This document shows positions 12,523 through 24,455 of a DNA stretch of 64,000 nucleotides, in pieces. Source of the stretch: Gymnogyps californianus (lineage: Eukaryota > Chordata > Aves > Accipitriformes > Cathartidae); NCBI RefSeq assembly GCF_018139145.2, contig NC_059477.1:42345502-42409501 (forward strand), given 5' to 3'. The notes under the pieces were generated by a model, which saw only the letters and a list, made by a program, of their open reading frames with translations, did not search any database and was not told the origin of the DNA. The position numbers were made by a program, and so were the translations under genes. The stretch's first letter is position 1, and each line of letters starts with the position of its first letter.

Positions 12523-13656
12523 CTGGTAAGAAAAATAACATATAAAAGAATATATTACATTTATCTGTCAGGAATTGTTTTAGTTAAATTTCCTACCTCT
12601 TAGGAATGACATCCAGGATATGTTGCTGTCCAACATCCCAATTTAAGCCCTGAGAAGCTGCAATTGCCTACAATCAATTGCAATTTGATGGAGACTTATG
12701 GTGAAAATTAGAGAGAAAAGGAGTTGGTACATCTAAAGCAACATTTCATCCTATTCACTTTCAGACTGAATACTGAGGAAAAAACATCCATGTATCACAG
12801 GACTACTCTCTAGAACAGCGAGTGCCACTTTTGGCATAAAAACCCCTACTTATCCCTTCTTCCATGTCCTGATCTAGAAGAAAGCAGGAAGATCATTCCA
12901 GTCTTAGGAGAAAGACTTTCTCAGAGGAGAAATTCAGATGTGCAAAAGAACTGGAATGCTCCTTTGCAGTATTTAAGAATCATTCTTAAGAGAGCAGTAA
13001 GACTAATCACTAGAACAAAACACCAGCCCAGCACATATCCTTTCAGGATACAACGTGCAATCTGAAATATATAGCAAAGATCTCACGAATGAGTAGAGTG
13101 CTCTTAGCCATTGCCTTAAATCACAGATCACTATTCCACGCTTGAAGGAAAAATCAATTTCACCTTAATAACCTTATGTGCAGCAGCTAAGATAATTTTT
13201 CTCTGTAATCTACTTCTAACTTAAAAAATGAGCACATTCTCAGTGGCATGCAAGTTTACTTCTAACACAAAACTGAGATGAAAATATCTGATAAAAGGTA
13301 TTCTACCCTGGCTCCAGCATCAATCATTTCACTCCAGTCTGCACTATTTGGAGATTCCATGTGTCAGCAAATTACTTTAAATCTATTTTTCCTGTGTTGT
13401 AAGACCACAATTCAGTGCAATGGAAAATGAAAATGAATTACAATAAATGAAAAAAGCATTACAGTGACATCAAATAAAAACTTAATAATCTCTGTAATAT
13501 CAAATGGAAATGTACATGCAAATGGGGTGACCTAGTTTATGACCCACACTGAGTTATTCTATGCTTTGCGTTCTCGTTCCCCATTGACCCTTTTTCTGTT
13601 CTTTCCATAAAGAAACCAAGAAAAAGCAGCAGCGAAAGTGTTCATGGACTACATAC
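12523..13656 (-). other. Intron w16-w15 (1.1 kb), nothing recognised
   Basis: Unique sequence, moderately AT-rich. No repeat family or coding signature seen. Confidence 0.7.
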
Positions 13657-13761
13657 ATCACTCGCATTCAGGTATGCTCTCTTGGCTCTGATCAAGATCG
13701 GTGTGTCAGGGACAGGCGTATATCTGTCCTTCATCTTCTCATACTGGGTTTTATACTTTTT
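13657..13761 (-). CDS. NEB: NEB exon w16 (one module)
   Basis: 105 bp, begins KKYKTQYEKMKDRYTP and ends YLNASD, core VPDTPILIRAKRA. Donor GTATGT. Consensus-like module in super-repeat w20-w14. Confidence 0.95.
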
Positions 13762-14194
13762 CTAAGAGAGACAGCAAAAGGGAAAAGTTATATCTTTAGT
13801 CTTAGAAGCATTTGCTAATCTGGTATTATGTTAATGCCCAGGGGTGCTACCCTGAGTGCATAAAGTCATTCTTGCAAAGCGCTTCTGTCAAAACTTTGGG
13901 AAACAAGCTCAGCTGTTCAGCTCTTTCTAGGTCTTCCTGGCCTTGCAGCCAGTGTACCTCAGATTCTGCAAACAAGCACTTAGAAACAGGTATCTTATAA
14001 AATACTAAAACATATTAAAAAAGTGTACTCTTTTACCACAGCTTATAAAGGAAATGTGGAACTTAAGCATAAGAGACAGAAAACTAAATGAAGGGTAAAC
14101 ACATTTGAGCCTTGAAACTATCACTAGAATTAGAAATGAAACTTCTAAACAGTTCAGCATTGTGGTACCAAACAAAAAAAACCAAATATCTTAC

Positions 14195-14299
14195 CTCACT
14201 GACCATGTCCTTTACGTGCCTAGCATGTGTAAACGCTGGAGTCTGACCACCAGCATGATGATGGGGTCTCTCTTTTGTGGCAAGTTCCACGTACAAGTA
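14195..14299 (-). CDS. NEB: NEB exon w17 (histidine-rich module)
   Basis: 105 bp, begins YLYVELATKERPHHHAGG and ends KDMVSE, core QTPAFTHARHV. Donor GTAAGA. The HHH stretch is a known peculiarity of the equivalent mammalian module, so it supports orthology and not drift. Confidence 0.95.
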
Positions 14300-14989
14300 C
14301 TGCAGCAAGAAGAAAAGAATAAAAAAATAGACATTTCGAGTAAGTTTTACTTTATCTCTCTGAAAAATGACTGTAAATTCACAATGTATACATAACCACA
14401 CAATTTACCCCAGGGAAAAATAATGTGCCCTTTCCTCTTCCATACTATCTCAGTTCATACTCCTGATATTCTGTAACTGCCAGTAACATGCTCACAAACC
14501 AAGAAGTCAAATACATGTGACATTAATGACCTCTCTGCCCTACATCCAGACCTAGCTTTAGATAAAAGCATCCATAAGATCTGTTTTTCTCTGGTATCTT
14601 CATTTTGTTCTGCAAATTTAAAAATTCCACAAAATTTGTAGCTAATAACTCAGATAATGAACTACTATATAAATAAAGAAATGATCATGAATAAAGGTAG
14701 ATGGATAAAAATATTTATTCCTCTGATGAACTCAGTTTCAGAGAATTTGAACAGAACTGTACCAGGGTTCAGTGCTCTATTTCAGATGGACAAAGCTGAA
14801 CATGTCCATTACACAGACATGGTCAACCTGAAAATTCATAGCCACTTAAATATGAGCAACAGTCACTTTAAACATCCTCTCTAGGAATTCTACATTGGTT
14901 TGAAATGGCCTGGAAAGATTTTGCTGTACTTTAAGAGTATATTAAGAGGGATCCCTTGATTGGTTTTTTTATCAGTACAAATTTTTCAC

Positions 14990-15094
14990 CTGGCTCTGTA
15001 TTTTTTGTCCTTGCTTGGCTCTTAAGAAGTCAGGGGTATCAAGGATGGAAGTGTATTTTGTCTTCAGCTCCTTGCCTGCAGCTCTGTAAACCAG
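14990..15094 (-). CDS. NEB: NEB exon w18 (one module)
   Basis: 105 bp, begins LVYRAAGKELKTKYTS and ends QKIQSQ, core ILDTPDFLRAKQG. Donor GTGAAA. It ends in S-Q. Confidence 0.94.
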
Positions 15095-15264
15095 CTGGAA
15101 AAAGACAGGTCCGTGAATTATTTCTTCTGTTACATATGTCCATTTAGCAGCTGAACAATCACAGCTTTGCAATTATAACATCTCATGTATTTCAGGAAAA
15201 ACAGCGAGAGAGTCTGAGCTTAATTATAGCTAACAAAGATGTGCGAAAATAATATAGAACTTAC

Positions 15265-15375
15265 TTCACTTAAATGGGTTTTTAGTTCCTGAACTGCTCT
15301 GTATCCAGGAGTATCCAATACCACGTTGTATTTAGCCCACATCTTCTTTGCCGTATCCGTGTATATATAATTAGA
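15265..15375 (-). CDS. NEB: NEB exon w19 (one module, 37 aa)
   Basis: 111 bp, begins SNYIYTDTAKKMWAKY and ends THLSE, core VLDTPGYRAVQEL. Donor GTAAGT. The usual Y-K is Y-I, and two extra residues precede the helix, so the actin-binding core is divergent. Confidence 0.94.
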
Positions 15376-15603
15376 CTGAAAAAGAAAAGCAGTATCACTT
15401 AGGAAGCTGTTACTATTCTCAGTAGTAAAGAAAATTTTGCAGTGTAACCTAACAGTACTTTGAAACAACTAACTAGCTGCATGGCAAGAAATTCTGTCAT
15501 ACGTCTTTACTCATTTTCCTGTACTTAACTTCCTGGAAGTACATAGCATGCATGTAAATAAATCAATCATTGTTATACATGGTTCTCAGAAGAAAAATCT
15601 TAC

Positions 15604-15702
15604 CCAAAGTTTACGCAGGTGACGAGCACGGACCATATCAGGAGTATCATACAGGAAGCAACCCAAGCCCTTCAACCATTTCAGATCCTCTTTGTATTTA
15701 TT
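15604..15702 (-). CDS. NEB: NEB exon w20 (WLKG module, 33 aa)
   Basis: 99 bp, begins NKYKEDLKWLKGLGCF and ends RKLW, core YDTPDMVRARHL. Donor GTAAGA. The super-repeat marker reads WLKG. The module is two residues short and lacks the closing S-D entirely. Confidence 0.94.
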
Positions 15703-15899
15703 CTATGAGGCAATTAGAAAAAGAAAAATCAAAAGTTAACTTTTGGGATAATTTCATTAATCAGTCCCTAAGCATAGTTACAAAGCATTTATTTATTACA
15801 GAATAGAATGCAAATGCTAGAAGACAAATTCCACTTTCAGTATAAAAGTATTAGGCCTGTTGTATTCAAATACCAGGTATCTTAACTGAAGTTGCTTAC

Positions 15900-16004
15900 A
15901 TCACTTGTGATGTCCCCAACATGGCGGCAGTGCAACACCTGAGGAGTGTATGGCAAGGAAATCAAGTGTCCCTGCATCTTAAAGAAATCTGACTTGTAGA
16001 TCAG
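15900..16004 (-). CDS. NEB: NEB exon w21 (one module)
   Basis: 105 bp, begins LIYKSDFFKMQGHLIS and ends DITSD, core PYTPQVLHCRHVG. Donor GTAAGC. Last module of super-repeat w27-w21. Confidence 0.95.
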
Positions 16005-16096
16005 CTGGAAGACAAAGAAAAAATAGCATTTCACGTGTTTGGCCATGTGAATATTCTAAATCTCTTCTTGGTTTTTTATGTTAGAAAGACACATAC

Positions 16097-16201
16097 ATCA
16101 CTGACAGCTTCCTGTGTTGCTCTGACTTGACGGATTTCTGGTGTGTCTGGAGTGGTATGAATCTTGTCCTTGTACTTGTGGTATGTTGCCCGATACAACC
16201 T
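16097..16201 (-). CDS. NEB: NEB exon w22 (one module)
   Basis: 105 bp, begins RLYRATYHKYKDKIHT and ends EAVSD, core PDTPEIRQVRATQ. Donor GTATGT. Only about 90 bases of intron separate it from w21. Confidence 0.95.
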
Positions 16202-16854
16202 CTGTATCAAAGAGGACAGCATTCTACATGTTAAAAACTTAAAATGGCAAGCAGTTTGGCAGAGTGTAAGTACTTCTCTTTTAAGGGCAGGTTTTTTGTT
16301 AGGTATTGAATAACTACCAGAGAAAAGGGAGCAAACATATTGTTTTCTAACCAGGCAAAGATTTTCCACAATTGTTTTTGACAGCAGCATCTCTAATACA
16401 TCGAGAATCTGAGACTCTAATCGTACAAACATGTAAATATGTACATTTAATTTTCATCCTATTAAAGCCAATGACCAAGAAGTGAGTACATATATATAAA
16501 ACCTAAAACTGTCAAGACCCAATGTCATACAGATACAATAATTTCTATGCAACTTTAATCAAGTAGCAGCAGATCAGTTAATAAAATTAGGCTGCAATTG
16601 ATTTTATATTATGGTAACAGTTTTACAGGATTACAGAAAGTTAGAGTTATCAAGAACCTTAAAAAGCCATACAGCCCAACTCCAAGCCTGGATCAATGAT
16701 CCCTTGCCATTCTCGATGGATATTTGTCTAAACTGCTCTTAAAAGCCTCAAAGAACAGGGACCCTACAACCTTCCCAGTCAATGTACTCCCATCATCATT
16801 CATACTTTGAGCACCACAAATACAATTGAAAGCAAATAAGTATATTTACTGTAC
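16202..16854 (-). other. Intron w23-w22, holds an old CR1 fragment
   Basis: 653 bp. Apart from the CR1-like segment near 16650-16790 the sequence is AT-rich and unremarkable. Confidence 0.65.
16650..16790 (-). mobile_element. Ancient CR1-like LINE 3' fragment (diverged)
   Basis: Reads as the reverse complement of a CR1 3' region: a segment resembling 'ATTTGTCTAAACTGCTCTT' followed by a 'CTACAACCTTCCCAGTCAAT' block, the usual antisense CR1 tail order. It is much more diverged than the CR1 copies in array C, so it is an older insertion. Identification is by pattern memory and needs a repeat-library search. Confidence 0.55.
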
Positions 16855-16962
16855 CTCATTAATGACTTGATTCACTTTCTTCACATTTTCAAACCCAACA
16901 TCTTTAGGTCCCAGAGTATAGCCTTTAGCTTTCATGTGTTCATAGGCTTCTTTATATTTCAG
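16855..16962 (-). CDS. NEB: NEB exon w23 (one module, 36 aa)
   Basis: 108 bp, begins LKYKEAYEHMKAKGYT and ends NQVINE, core GPKDVGFENVKKV. Donor GTACAG, weak. DTP is replaced by PKDV, and the module closes in N-E. Confidence 0.94.
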
Positions 16963-17864
16963 CTATAAAGTGGAAAAAGGAACAAAAACATATGGAAACT
17001 AAATTTGATTGTGATTCTACTTACACTGCAGTTCTGACAGTAGTTTATGCAGTATAAAGAGCGAGATTTTGAGAGATAAACACGTGAGATTTAGCTATAT
17101 CAGAGTTAAATACACTGCACATCATCATTATTTTTGTCTCTATCATGTGGTCCAAGATTAATAACGTTTTAAATTTCTCTTGCATCTAATAAGGTATTTG
17201 CATCTGCCTGGGAAATTTATATTTTGATAGTAATTGCTTCAGATAATTATGGGGTTTGGTAACATTTAAATTCTGTTAACGCAAACATTATCAATGTTGG
17301 GGCTTGAGTGCACTAAGAAGATTTAATTGCCCTGACTAGCCACCTCTGGGACGCCAGGCCTTACCTGAGCTATGTTGTAAGCACATCTGTCTTCAGCCCT
17401 GTCTCTGTCCTCATTTCCTGGATGGACATTGGTCCTATGTTATCGGTAACTTGTCTCTAGCCCTGTTTCCTGGATTTACCTCGGACCTATGTTGTAGGTA
17501 GCTTGTCTCCAGTCTCTGCTCTGTTTCCCGCAGCTCCTGACTGGATCCCCCTGGATGGACCTTGGCCCCGGTTCCTCACCTTGTGTGGGACTGTTGGTGC
17601 AACCTGTTATCAGCACCCTGCTCTGCCCACCCCATTCAGGTATAGTGGGACTTCACCCTGGATGATGAGGTCACTCCCTATGTCGTGGTCACCCTCAGTT
17701 CCGGGCTCAGGCATCCACATGGAACTACCCCACTCTTGTTGCTCTCTGACAAGCAATCTCATATCTGAGAAATAACTGTCTCAAACAGTTGTGTGCTCAT
17801 ACAGGATGGGCATCAAATATTCCCTTGCGACTCATGTTGTAGAAGGACTTAGTACATTACTTAC
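16963..17864 (-). other. Intron w24-w23, holds a GC-rich insert
   Basis: 902 bp; the segment 17300-17790 is clearly GC-richer than its AT-rich flanks and is described separately. The rest shows nothing. Confidence 0.65.
17300..17790. repeat. Unclassified GC-rich insert with degenerate internal repeat
   Basis: Three imperfect copies of an 'ATGTTGTAGGTAGCTTGTCT'-like unit start near 17372, 17437 and 17489, spaced about 50-65 bases, followed by a GC-rich stretch to about 17760. It resembles part of an LTR or other retroelement in composition only; I do not recognise the family and see no coding domain. Confidence 0.4.
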
Positions 17865-17972
17865 ATCACTGCCAATGTATTGGACCTGTTTAGCATGCTG
17901 AAAGCTGGGGGTATCTGTGGGAAGGCTGTATCCAGTAGGTAGAGCCTTCACACCAGCCCAGCGATACAAATT
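17865..17972 (-). CDS. NEB: NEB exon w24 (one module, 36 aa)
   Basis: 108 bp, begins NLYRWAGVKALPTGYS and ends QYIGSD, core PTDTPSFQHAKQV. Donor GTAAGT. It occupies the position-four KGY-type slot of the super-repeat. Confidence 0.95.
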
Positions 17973-18256
17973 CTGTAAGAGAAGAGAGAAAGAGAGAGTT
18001 TGTGACAACTGTGTGTTATATTTGAGAGCATTCATTAGCTGCATAGGAAATTTCTTAATTGCAATTGGCAAAACATTTCCCTCATGTCTGCATTATAATG
18101 CATACTTGTAGCTTAAATGACGACATTTTCCCACTTTCATTTTAGAGCAGTGAAATCTAGCTTCTTTACCTGAAAAGCTAAGGACAGACATTAACTTTTA
18201 AAGAATTTGCTTTTTGAATATCAGAAACTCTGTGGACCCAAAAGTTTTATACTTAC

Positions 18257-18364
18257 TTCACTCTGTATTTTGTTCGCATGATACGCGCGCTCCAAATCTA
18301 CTGTTTTATCAGTAGGAATCACTTTGCCTTTAACATTGTGCATATATTCACCACGATAGACAGC
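18257..18364 (-). CDS. NEB: NEB exon w25 (one module, 36 aa)
   Basis: 108 bp, begins AVYRGEYMHNVKGKVIP and ends NKIQSE, core TDKTVDLERAYHA. Donor GTAAGT. DTP is replaced by DKT. Confidence 0.95.
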
Positions 18365-18674
18365 CTGAGAAAATGAAAAAGTAATTAGAGGAGAGTCATA
18401 ATTGTGATGTTCTCTCACAGTATGTATTGTTTGCATACATACGGGAATTTCTCCTAAAAAACTGGATAAAAGTTTTTTGGATTCAGGCAATTAATGATTT
18501 TAGTGATTGTGTTCTCAGATCTTAATAAAGGCATAGGCAATGAGTTGTAGATAACCAGCAATGATTAAATGATTAAAATGAAATGATTAAAAAAATACTA
18601 AAAGTCACATTTCTAGAACTTGTGAGCTAATGGCATATGCAATATCGGGGGTGAAAGATGATACAAACACTTAC

Positions 18675-18779
18675 TTCACTTAAATTCAAGCCACTGAGGA
18701 CATTCTGGACATAGACAGGTGTGTCCATGACCACAGTGTAGTCATTCTTCATTTTTTCTGCCTTAGATTTGTACTTAAT
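18675..18779 (-). CDS. NEB: NEB exon w26 (one module)
   Basis: 105 bp, begins IKYKSKAEKMKNDYTV and ends LNLSE, core VMDTPVYVQNVLSG. Donor GTAAGT. Confidence 0.95.
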
Positions 18780-19519
18780 CTGTGGAAAGAAATTCAAGAG
18801 CTCTAATTAGTAAGGCTAGTCATTGTTAATTTAATTTATTATATTATTATATTTACTATTTCTTTTACTACTGAACTATTCTATTAGTGAACTAGCATTT
18901 AAACAGAAAGTGTATTGAAATTATGGCTGAATAAATTAACATGGCATCTTACTAGATAGGAACAGCTGATAAGTTTTATCAAGGAATATTAGGAAATGTC
19001 AATACTCATTCATAGAATAGGCATATGTATCATATGATAAATATCCAACATACTTGTGATACAGAACTTATGAAGGGACATACATTCTCAAAAACCAGAA
19101 TGGTTATTCTCCCATTTTAATGGCTTAATGCCAAACTAAGGATGTGTCATAACATCTTGAGAGGAGAAAAAGAAATCATAAAATCAACATAAAAATACTT
19201 CTTTTTTAATATGAGTTCTGCATCATTTCTGCTTTACTTCAAGGGTTCTGAATGAAGAATTACTGTTTTAAGTGCTTTTCTGAGAAGACAAGTATTTAAA
19301 CATATGTTTAATGCTTCCCTGAATGGGATGTAACCTGACAATACCTACTTCTAAAGCAGCAAAGTTTAAACAACCATATATGGTTATTTAATTAATACTT
19401 CAGTAGAGAAGGATAGATAACATTTTCCAGATTATATTTGGAGTAGAATAAAGCTACTCCATCCTCTTAATACAACAGAGTGAAAAAAACTAAGAAGTAA
19501 AACCAGTGTATCCACTCAC

Positions 19520-19624
19520 ATCACTGCGAAGATCGTAGGCATGTTTGGCATGGAGAATTTCAGGAGTGTCCCAAACAAAGCAGCCGATGCCTTTCAGCCA
19601 GTTAAGATCATCCTTGTATAGCAC
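19520..19624 (-). CDS. NEB: NEB exon w27 (WLKG module)
   Basis: 105 bp, begins VLYKDDLNWLKGIGCF and ends YDLRSD, core VWDTPEILHAKHA. Donor GTGAGT. Super-repeat marker WLKG followed by cysteine. Confidence 0.96.
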
Positions 19625-20301
19625 CTAAGGTATCAGAGCAAAGAAGCAATCTGTAAGACTTCCGCTAGGATCTAATCCCTGATTGCTAAATCAGTCTGAA
19701 ACACAACTGTCAAATGATGGCAAGTAAGGTTTCCAGTATTTTGACATTTTTTTTTGGTTTGAGAAAATCAAAACAAGTCCTTTTGGAATTTAAATTATTT
19801 TTCTTCATTGCTTCAGTTTGGCCAACAAATAAAAAAACCCAATGATTTTAAAAAAACTACTTGCATATCCTACTGGGCAATGATTTACTGACAGATCGCT
19901 GGCCTACTCCTGGGCTGACCTATGCAAGGCAAGTGCATAGAAGCTTTGCACCACCAGGATTTTCTCAAACTTCCAGTTTCTACACCTTATGCAACCAAAT
20001 AATAAAGGGCAATTTACAGAAAGGGACGGCTGAACTGGTAGAACTGTAATGTTATGACGCAATGCCTACACTGATAACACTGAAATTATGCATACTAAGC
20101 CACATCTCAACTACACGCTTATTGCCAAGTGTTACAAAAACCATGATACAGATGCTGTTTAGCAGTGCATAATACAAAGGATTCAAGTGGTAACTGCAGA
20201 GTGCTCCAACTGAGTTTTTGCTAAATCATTTCCTCTAACAGAGCACAAATGCAAGAATCTTTTTAAAAAGTGAGCCACGAACACATGATTTGTGAACTTA
20301 C

Positions 20302-20499
20302 ATCACTGAGTTGATCAGTTACTTTTCGAACATGGGCATTGATTTGAAGATCTGGTAGACAGAGCCATTCATGGAGGTGTGTGCGGTAATCAATTTCACT
20401 GATTTTCTTCTGTGCATCCTTAGCAGAAATTATGTTTACCATGTCTGGAATAATGTGGACTTTGGCTTTATTCTTTTCATAGACTTCCTTGTACAGACG
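20302..20499 (-). CDS. NEB: NEB exon w28 (two modules, 66 aa)
   Basis: 198 bp encoding a 35-residue module (begins RLYKEVYEKNKAKVHI, ends KKISE) fused to a 31-residue one (begins IDYRTHLHEWLCLPD, ends DQLSD). Donor GTAAGT. First two-module exon met when moving from the 3' side; the junction between modules carries the S-E-I-D-Y core with no intron. Confidence 0.95.
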
Positions 20500-20977
20500 C
20501 TGCAGAGTTAAAGCAGTACATTAACAATGCTGACAAATAGTCTGAAGCATTAACTGTTGAAAAATTTGAAGCAAAATTATTGATATTTTCATGGAATGTT
20601 AGTGGGAGAGCAATCACTCTAAAATTTACATCTTGCCTGCTCTAAAAATAATTTGCAGAACGTTAACAAGGGTGATAAAATATGATTTGTCAAATTTTCA
20701 TTGTACTCACGTGTTAAAAGGAGTTAGACTATGTAGTGCTCTGTTTTATACATAAACATATTACACTAAAGGTTTAGCCATGCAGGCAATTTAACAGTTG
20801 AGTCACAAGCTTGAAAAGACATTCATAGGTGTATTATAGAATTTAGCAAATACTGAACACTGCCAAATGCATGGGGAAATGTGGTATCTGAATGAAGGCA
20901 TGTGGATTCTTTGCGTAGCCTCTTCTCAGATAAGTATGGTTTTATCAGGAAAACACACATCAGAAAACAACACTTAC

Positions 20978-21091
20978 ATCAATATTAAGCTTTCCAACTC
21001 TAAGGCACCTTGCTGTATTGGGATCATCCTCAACACCTCTGGGTAACGTGTACAGTGCCTTAAACTTGTCATATTCTTCTCGGTATTTTAC
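20978..21091 (-). CDS. NEB: NEB exon w29 (one module, 38 aa)
   Basis: 114 bp, begins VKYREEYDKFKALYTLP and ends GKLNID, core RGVEDDPNTARCL. Donor GTAAGT. A 38-residue module, matching the long first module of the 312-bp exons found further 5'. Confidence 0.95.
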
Positions 21092-21781
21092 CTAAGCAGA
21101 TGCAAAGAAAGGCACCAAATAACTGACTCCAATGAGTCAACTGTATTTTTGGAACAAAATTCACCAGAAAGCAAAATATTTAGTTAGATCCAACAAGCAG
21201 AGAAAGCCTTTAAAGCAGGATCTTGGTTTGCTATTTTATTTTAAATGGCAAAGAAAGCACCTCATAACTATTATGTTGTGAAAATAACAACAGCTGACTA
21301 GAAGACTTCAAAAATAAATAGATGTAGAATAAGCTACTTATTTATTGTTCCAGCTCTTTCATTTAAAGATATCCATGAAGAGAGTGATCTCTCATAAGCC
21401 TCAGTTCAGTAAAGCATAAGATTATGTTCTTCTATACTCAGTAAAGCATCATTTAAAGACATTTGGTGTTTTTCTGACCTGGATGCTTATGCAATTTAGA
21501 CTAAAAAAAACCCTAACCAGGCATTTTCAAGAAACAGTTTCTATTACTATAAAATGTGACTTTTTTTTCCATGAAAAGAAGCAGCAAAGGACTGTCTAAC
21601 TGTTATTCAAATGATTATCACAGAAAACTGATTATCTACAGATACATATTATATCTAAATTACAAATAGAAGATAATTTAAAAAAACCTTTTTTATACCT
21701 ACAGTATATGCAAGCCATGAAGGTTTTCATTGCTAGAATTGATGATCTGATTAAAAAAAAGAAAGTATTTCATTCACTTAC

Positions 21782-21889
21782 AATACTAGCATTATGCTTC
21801 AGTTCTTTTGCACGTGCTAGGGATACAGCATCAGAGGGCATTATATAGCCCGTAGCTTTCACTTTGTCCCAGGCTTTCTTGTAGAGATT
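21782..21889 (-). CDS. NEB: NEB exon w30 (one module, 36 aa)
   Basis: 108 bp, begins NLYKKAWDKVKATGYIM and ends KHNASI, core PSDAVSLARAKEL. Donor GTAAGT. Equivalent in position to w41, w50 and the other 108-bp exons. Confidence 0.95.
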
Positions 21890-22348
21890 CTATGGCAAAA
21901 TAGAAAGTCTCTGTGAGTGGCAAAATTCTGCTCCTGGGTAATAACCAACGACCAATAGAAATCAAAAGCCCTTCTGTTTTTATTTATACACCATAACTAT
22001 TACTTAATATCAATACTTTAATCTTGAGGGTGACAAAAGGGTGACAAAAATGCTTTCTAACTATTCATGTCCATTCTCATACAAGGTCTTAATTTTGTTC
22101 AGGTGCAATTTTCTTCAGGGAATCCATTTATTAATGAATGTATTTTGACAAGACTGGAACTACAGTTAGAAAGTGTGCCCTCTGCCTGAAATACAGCATC
22201 TTCCCCATACTCAAGCAATGCAGAGGGCTATCACTGGCTTTGATAAGCTCCATGTTTGGACGTTTATCTTCAGAGTGAACAAACAAATTAAAACAAAAAT
22301 CCCGCACAGTAGCACCTTAAGAGAGACAAAATGTGTAGAAACACTTAC

Positions 22349-22453
22349 ATTGCTAAAGAGATGTTTCAAATTTTGAACTCTTTCGGAATCCACTGTTTCA
22401 GTCACAGTTGTATACTTGTCCTTAGTTTTGTGGTAATCTTGCTTATATTTCAC
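22349..22453 (-). CDS. NEB: NEB exon w31 (one module)
   Basis: 105 bp, begins VKYKQDYHKTKDKYTTV and ends KHLFSN, core TETVDSERVQNL. Donor GTAAGT. Closes in S-N. Confidence 0.95.
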
Positions 22454-22544
22454 CTGTAAGATGAAAGACAGATTTAGTTAACTTGTTTCAATTCTCAGAA
22501 GGAGCACGGGGAAAAGCCTGAATAGAAGAAGTGGGGAGACTCAC

Positions 22545-22649
22545 ATCACTAGCATTTACACCACTCTGCACTGCAGTCACATAGAGAGGTGTGTCAGTAA
22601 CAACACCGAAGTTCTGAAAATTCTCTTTTCCTGCAGCTGTATATTTTAT
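22545..22649 (-). CDS. NEB: NEB exon w32 (one module)
   Basis: 105 bp, begins IKYTAAGKENFQNFGVV and ends GVNASD, core TDTPLYVTAVQS. Donor GTGAGT. Only about 90 bp of intron lies between it and w31. Confidence 0.95.
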
Positions 22650-23232
22650 CTAAGGAAACAAAACAAAAGAAAACAAACATTAATGCTGAAAATGACCAGT
22701 AAATTCCCTGCCAGCTTCCTTTAAAATCAGTTCTGGACAACTGAAGCCCAGGATTACAGCCCAGTTAAGACCAACTTTAAAAGTGATAGGCCACAGAAAA
22801 GAAATACTTAATATATAGCCAGTATGAACCGAGGAATAATGAAAATTGCACATCACTGTATAGCATCTAGCAGGCTAAGAGTACAATCAGCAAGACAAGA
22901 GAGAGTATTTTCCCAACATAAATGTCTCACTGAGGTATCTTGTGCACAGGGTGGCATACAGAAAGACAAAGTATTATCTTCTCACTGTTAAAAACCACAA
23001 CCTTGCTATCCTTCCATTCTCCTAAGTTTTCTGCTCCTTCAGTAACAAAAGTGATCGTGTGTCTACAGACAAAACTGAAAGAGTGTATTATAATAGTTTG
23101 AACAAAATATTTCTGATGTAATAGGAATTACTTCATTCTGTTCTGGACTAGGACAGATGTCAGTCCCAGTGAATCATAAATGGAAGAAAAAAATCTTATA
23201 AATATTTATTTATTTGAGGAAAATATGCTTAC

Positions 23233-23337
23233 TTGGCTCTGGAGGTCATACGATTTTTTAGCATGCAGGATTTGTGGAGTATCCCAGACATAACACCCAA
23301 GTCCCTTCAGCCAATTTAAGTCATCTTTATACACCAC
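23233..23337 (-). CDS. NEB: NEB exon w33 (WLKG module)
   Basis: 105 bp, begins VVYKDDLNWLKGLGCY and ends YDLQSQ, core VWDTPQILHAKKS. Donor GTAAGC. Closely similar to w27, as expected for the same super-repeat slot. Confidence 0.96.
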
Positions 23338-24257
23338 CTATATGGAAGAAAACAGACTATTATGTTAGGAAGAAATTTGCCCTCTGCTTGAAGAAAGTAG
23401 TGTTTGGTTCTTCTCTATATTCAGTATCTTCCACTTGTGCAAACTCAATGCAGAAGGTTACCACTGAATCTGAACCAGGCTTATGCAGTGATTCCAACCT
23501 ATTTGGAAGTTTAAATGTGAGCACAGAGAAGACTAGCCCATCTCATGGTTTGACTGAATGATTTTTACCCACACTATTTGCAAGGGAAACTAAACCAAAT
23601 AATACAGCATAGTAATAGGCCAGGCAATTACCATATAATCAAATTTTATTAGGAAGGTTGGTTGGCCCAAGTTGAGATACTGTTGACTATGTAATATGAA
23701 AAAGCGTCGTGGTTCAGTGTGCCATTCACTCAGCTCAGACTCTGTGGACTGATACAACCCCAAACAAACAAAGAGAAGTCTTTTCCAGACCCATTGGATC
23801 CAGGAGGATTGTGGATGCTGTCCTGGCCCCTGTGCAAATTACAACATTCCCAATTACAATACATAACGATCACTGCAGTAGAGCAACATTCTGACTGTAC
23901 CATGGTACATCCACATCTCTTCTCTACATGTGCCAGATGGTAAGCTTTCTATACAGTCTCATCCACTCAAAGAGAGATTAAGTGTTGACAGCAGTGACCT
24001 TTGGGAAAGTTTCATAAATGTTAACTTAAAATTTTTCCAATTTACAAATGAATAATAAATAACCAGACCATTAAAATGTCCCAAACTGTAAAAACATAAT
24101 TTTTGGTACTATGCTACTAAGCAATCTAAGACCATGGTTATTAATTTCATATTTAAATACTATGGAAAATATTTGAAAGTATTTTCTATTTAAATACCTT
24201 GGAAAAAAATTACATGAAAGTCTACTAAAATGTCAAACAAATAAATGAAACACATAC
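23338..24257 (-). other. Intron w34-w33 (0.9 kb)
   Basis: A patch near 23700-23940 is less AT-rich than its flanks and is open on the plus strand in two overlapping short frames, but no family is recognisable. The rest shows nothing. Confidence 0.6.
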
Positions 24258-24455
24258 GTCACTCAAAATTTCCTGGGCTTTTTTGGCTTGAATAACATCA
24301 TTTTCTTCAGGTGAACAATTCCACTGATGAAGGTATGTTCGGTATTCAAGATCACTGAGGATATACTGGCACTTCTTGGCTAGCACGTGATTCATCATGT
24401 CACTTGGAATATGGACATTTGCTTTGGTGTCTTCGTAATTCTTTCTGTATGCCAA
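24258..24455 (-). CDS. NEB: NEB exon w34 (two modules, 66 aa)
   Basis: 198 bp: first module begins LAYRKNYEDTKANVHIP and ends YILSD; second begins LEYRTYLHQWNCSPEEND and ends EILSD. Donor GTATGT. Same two-module architecture as w28. Confidence 0.96.
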
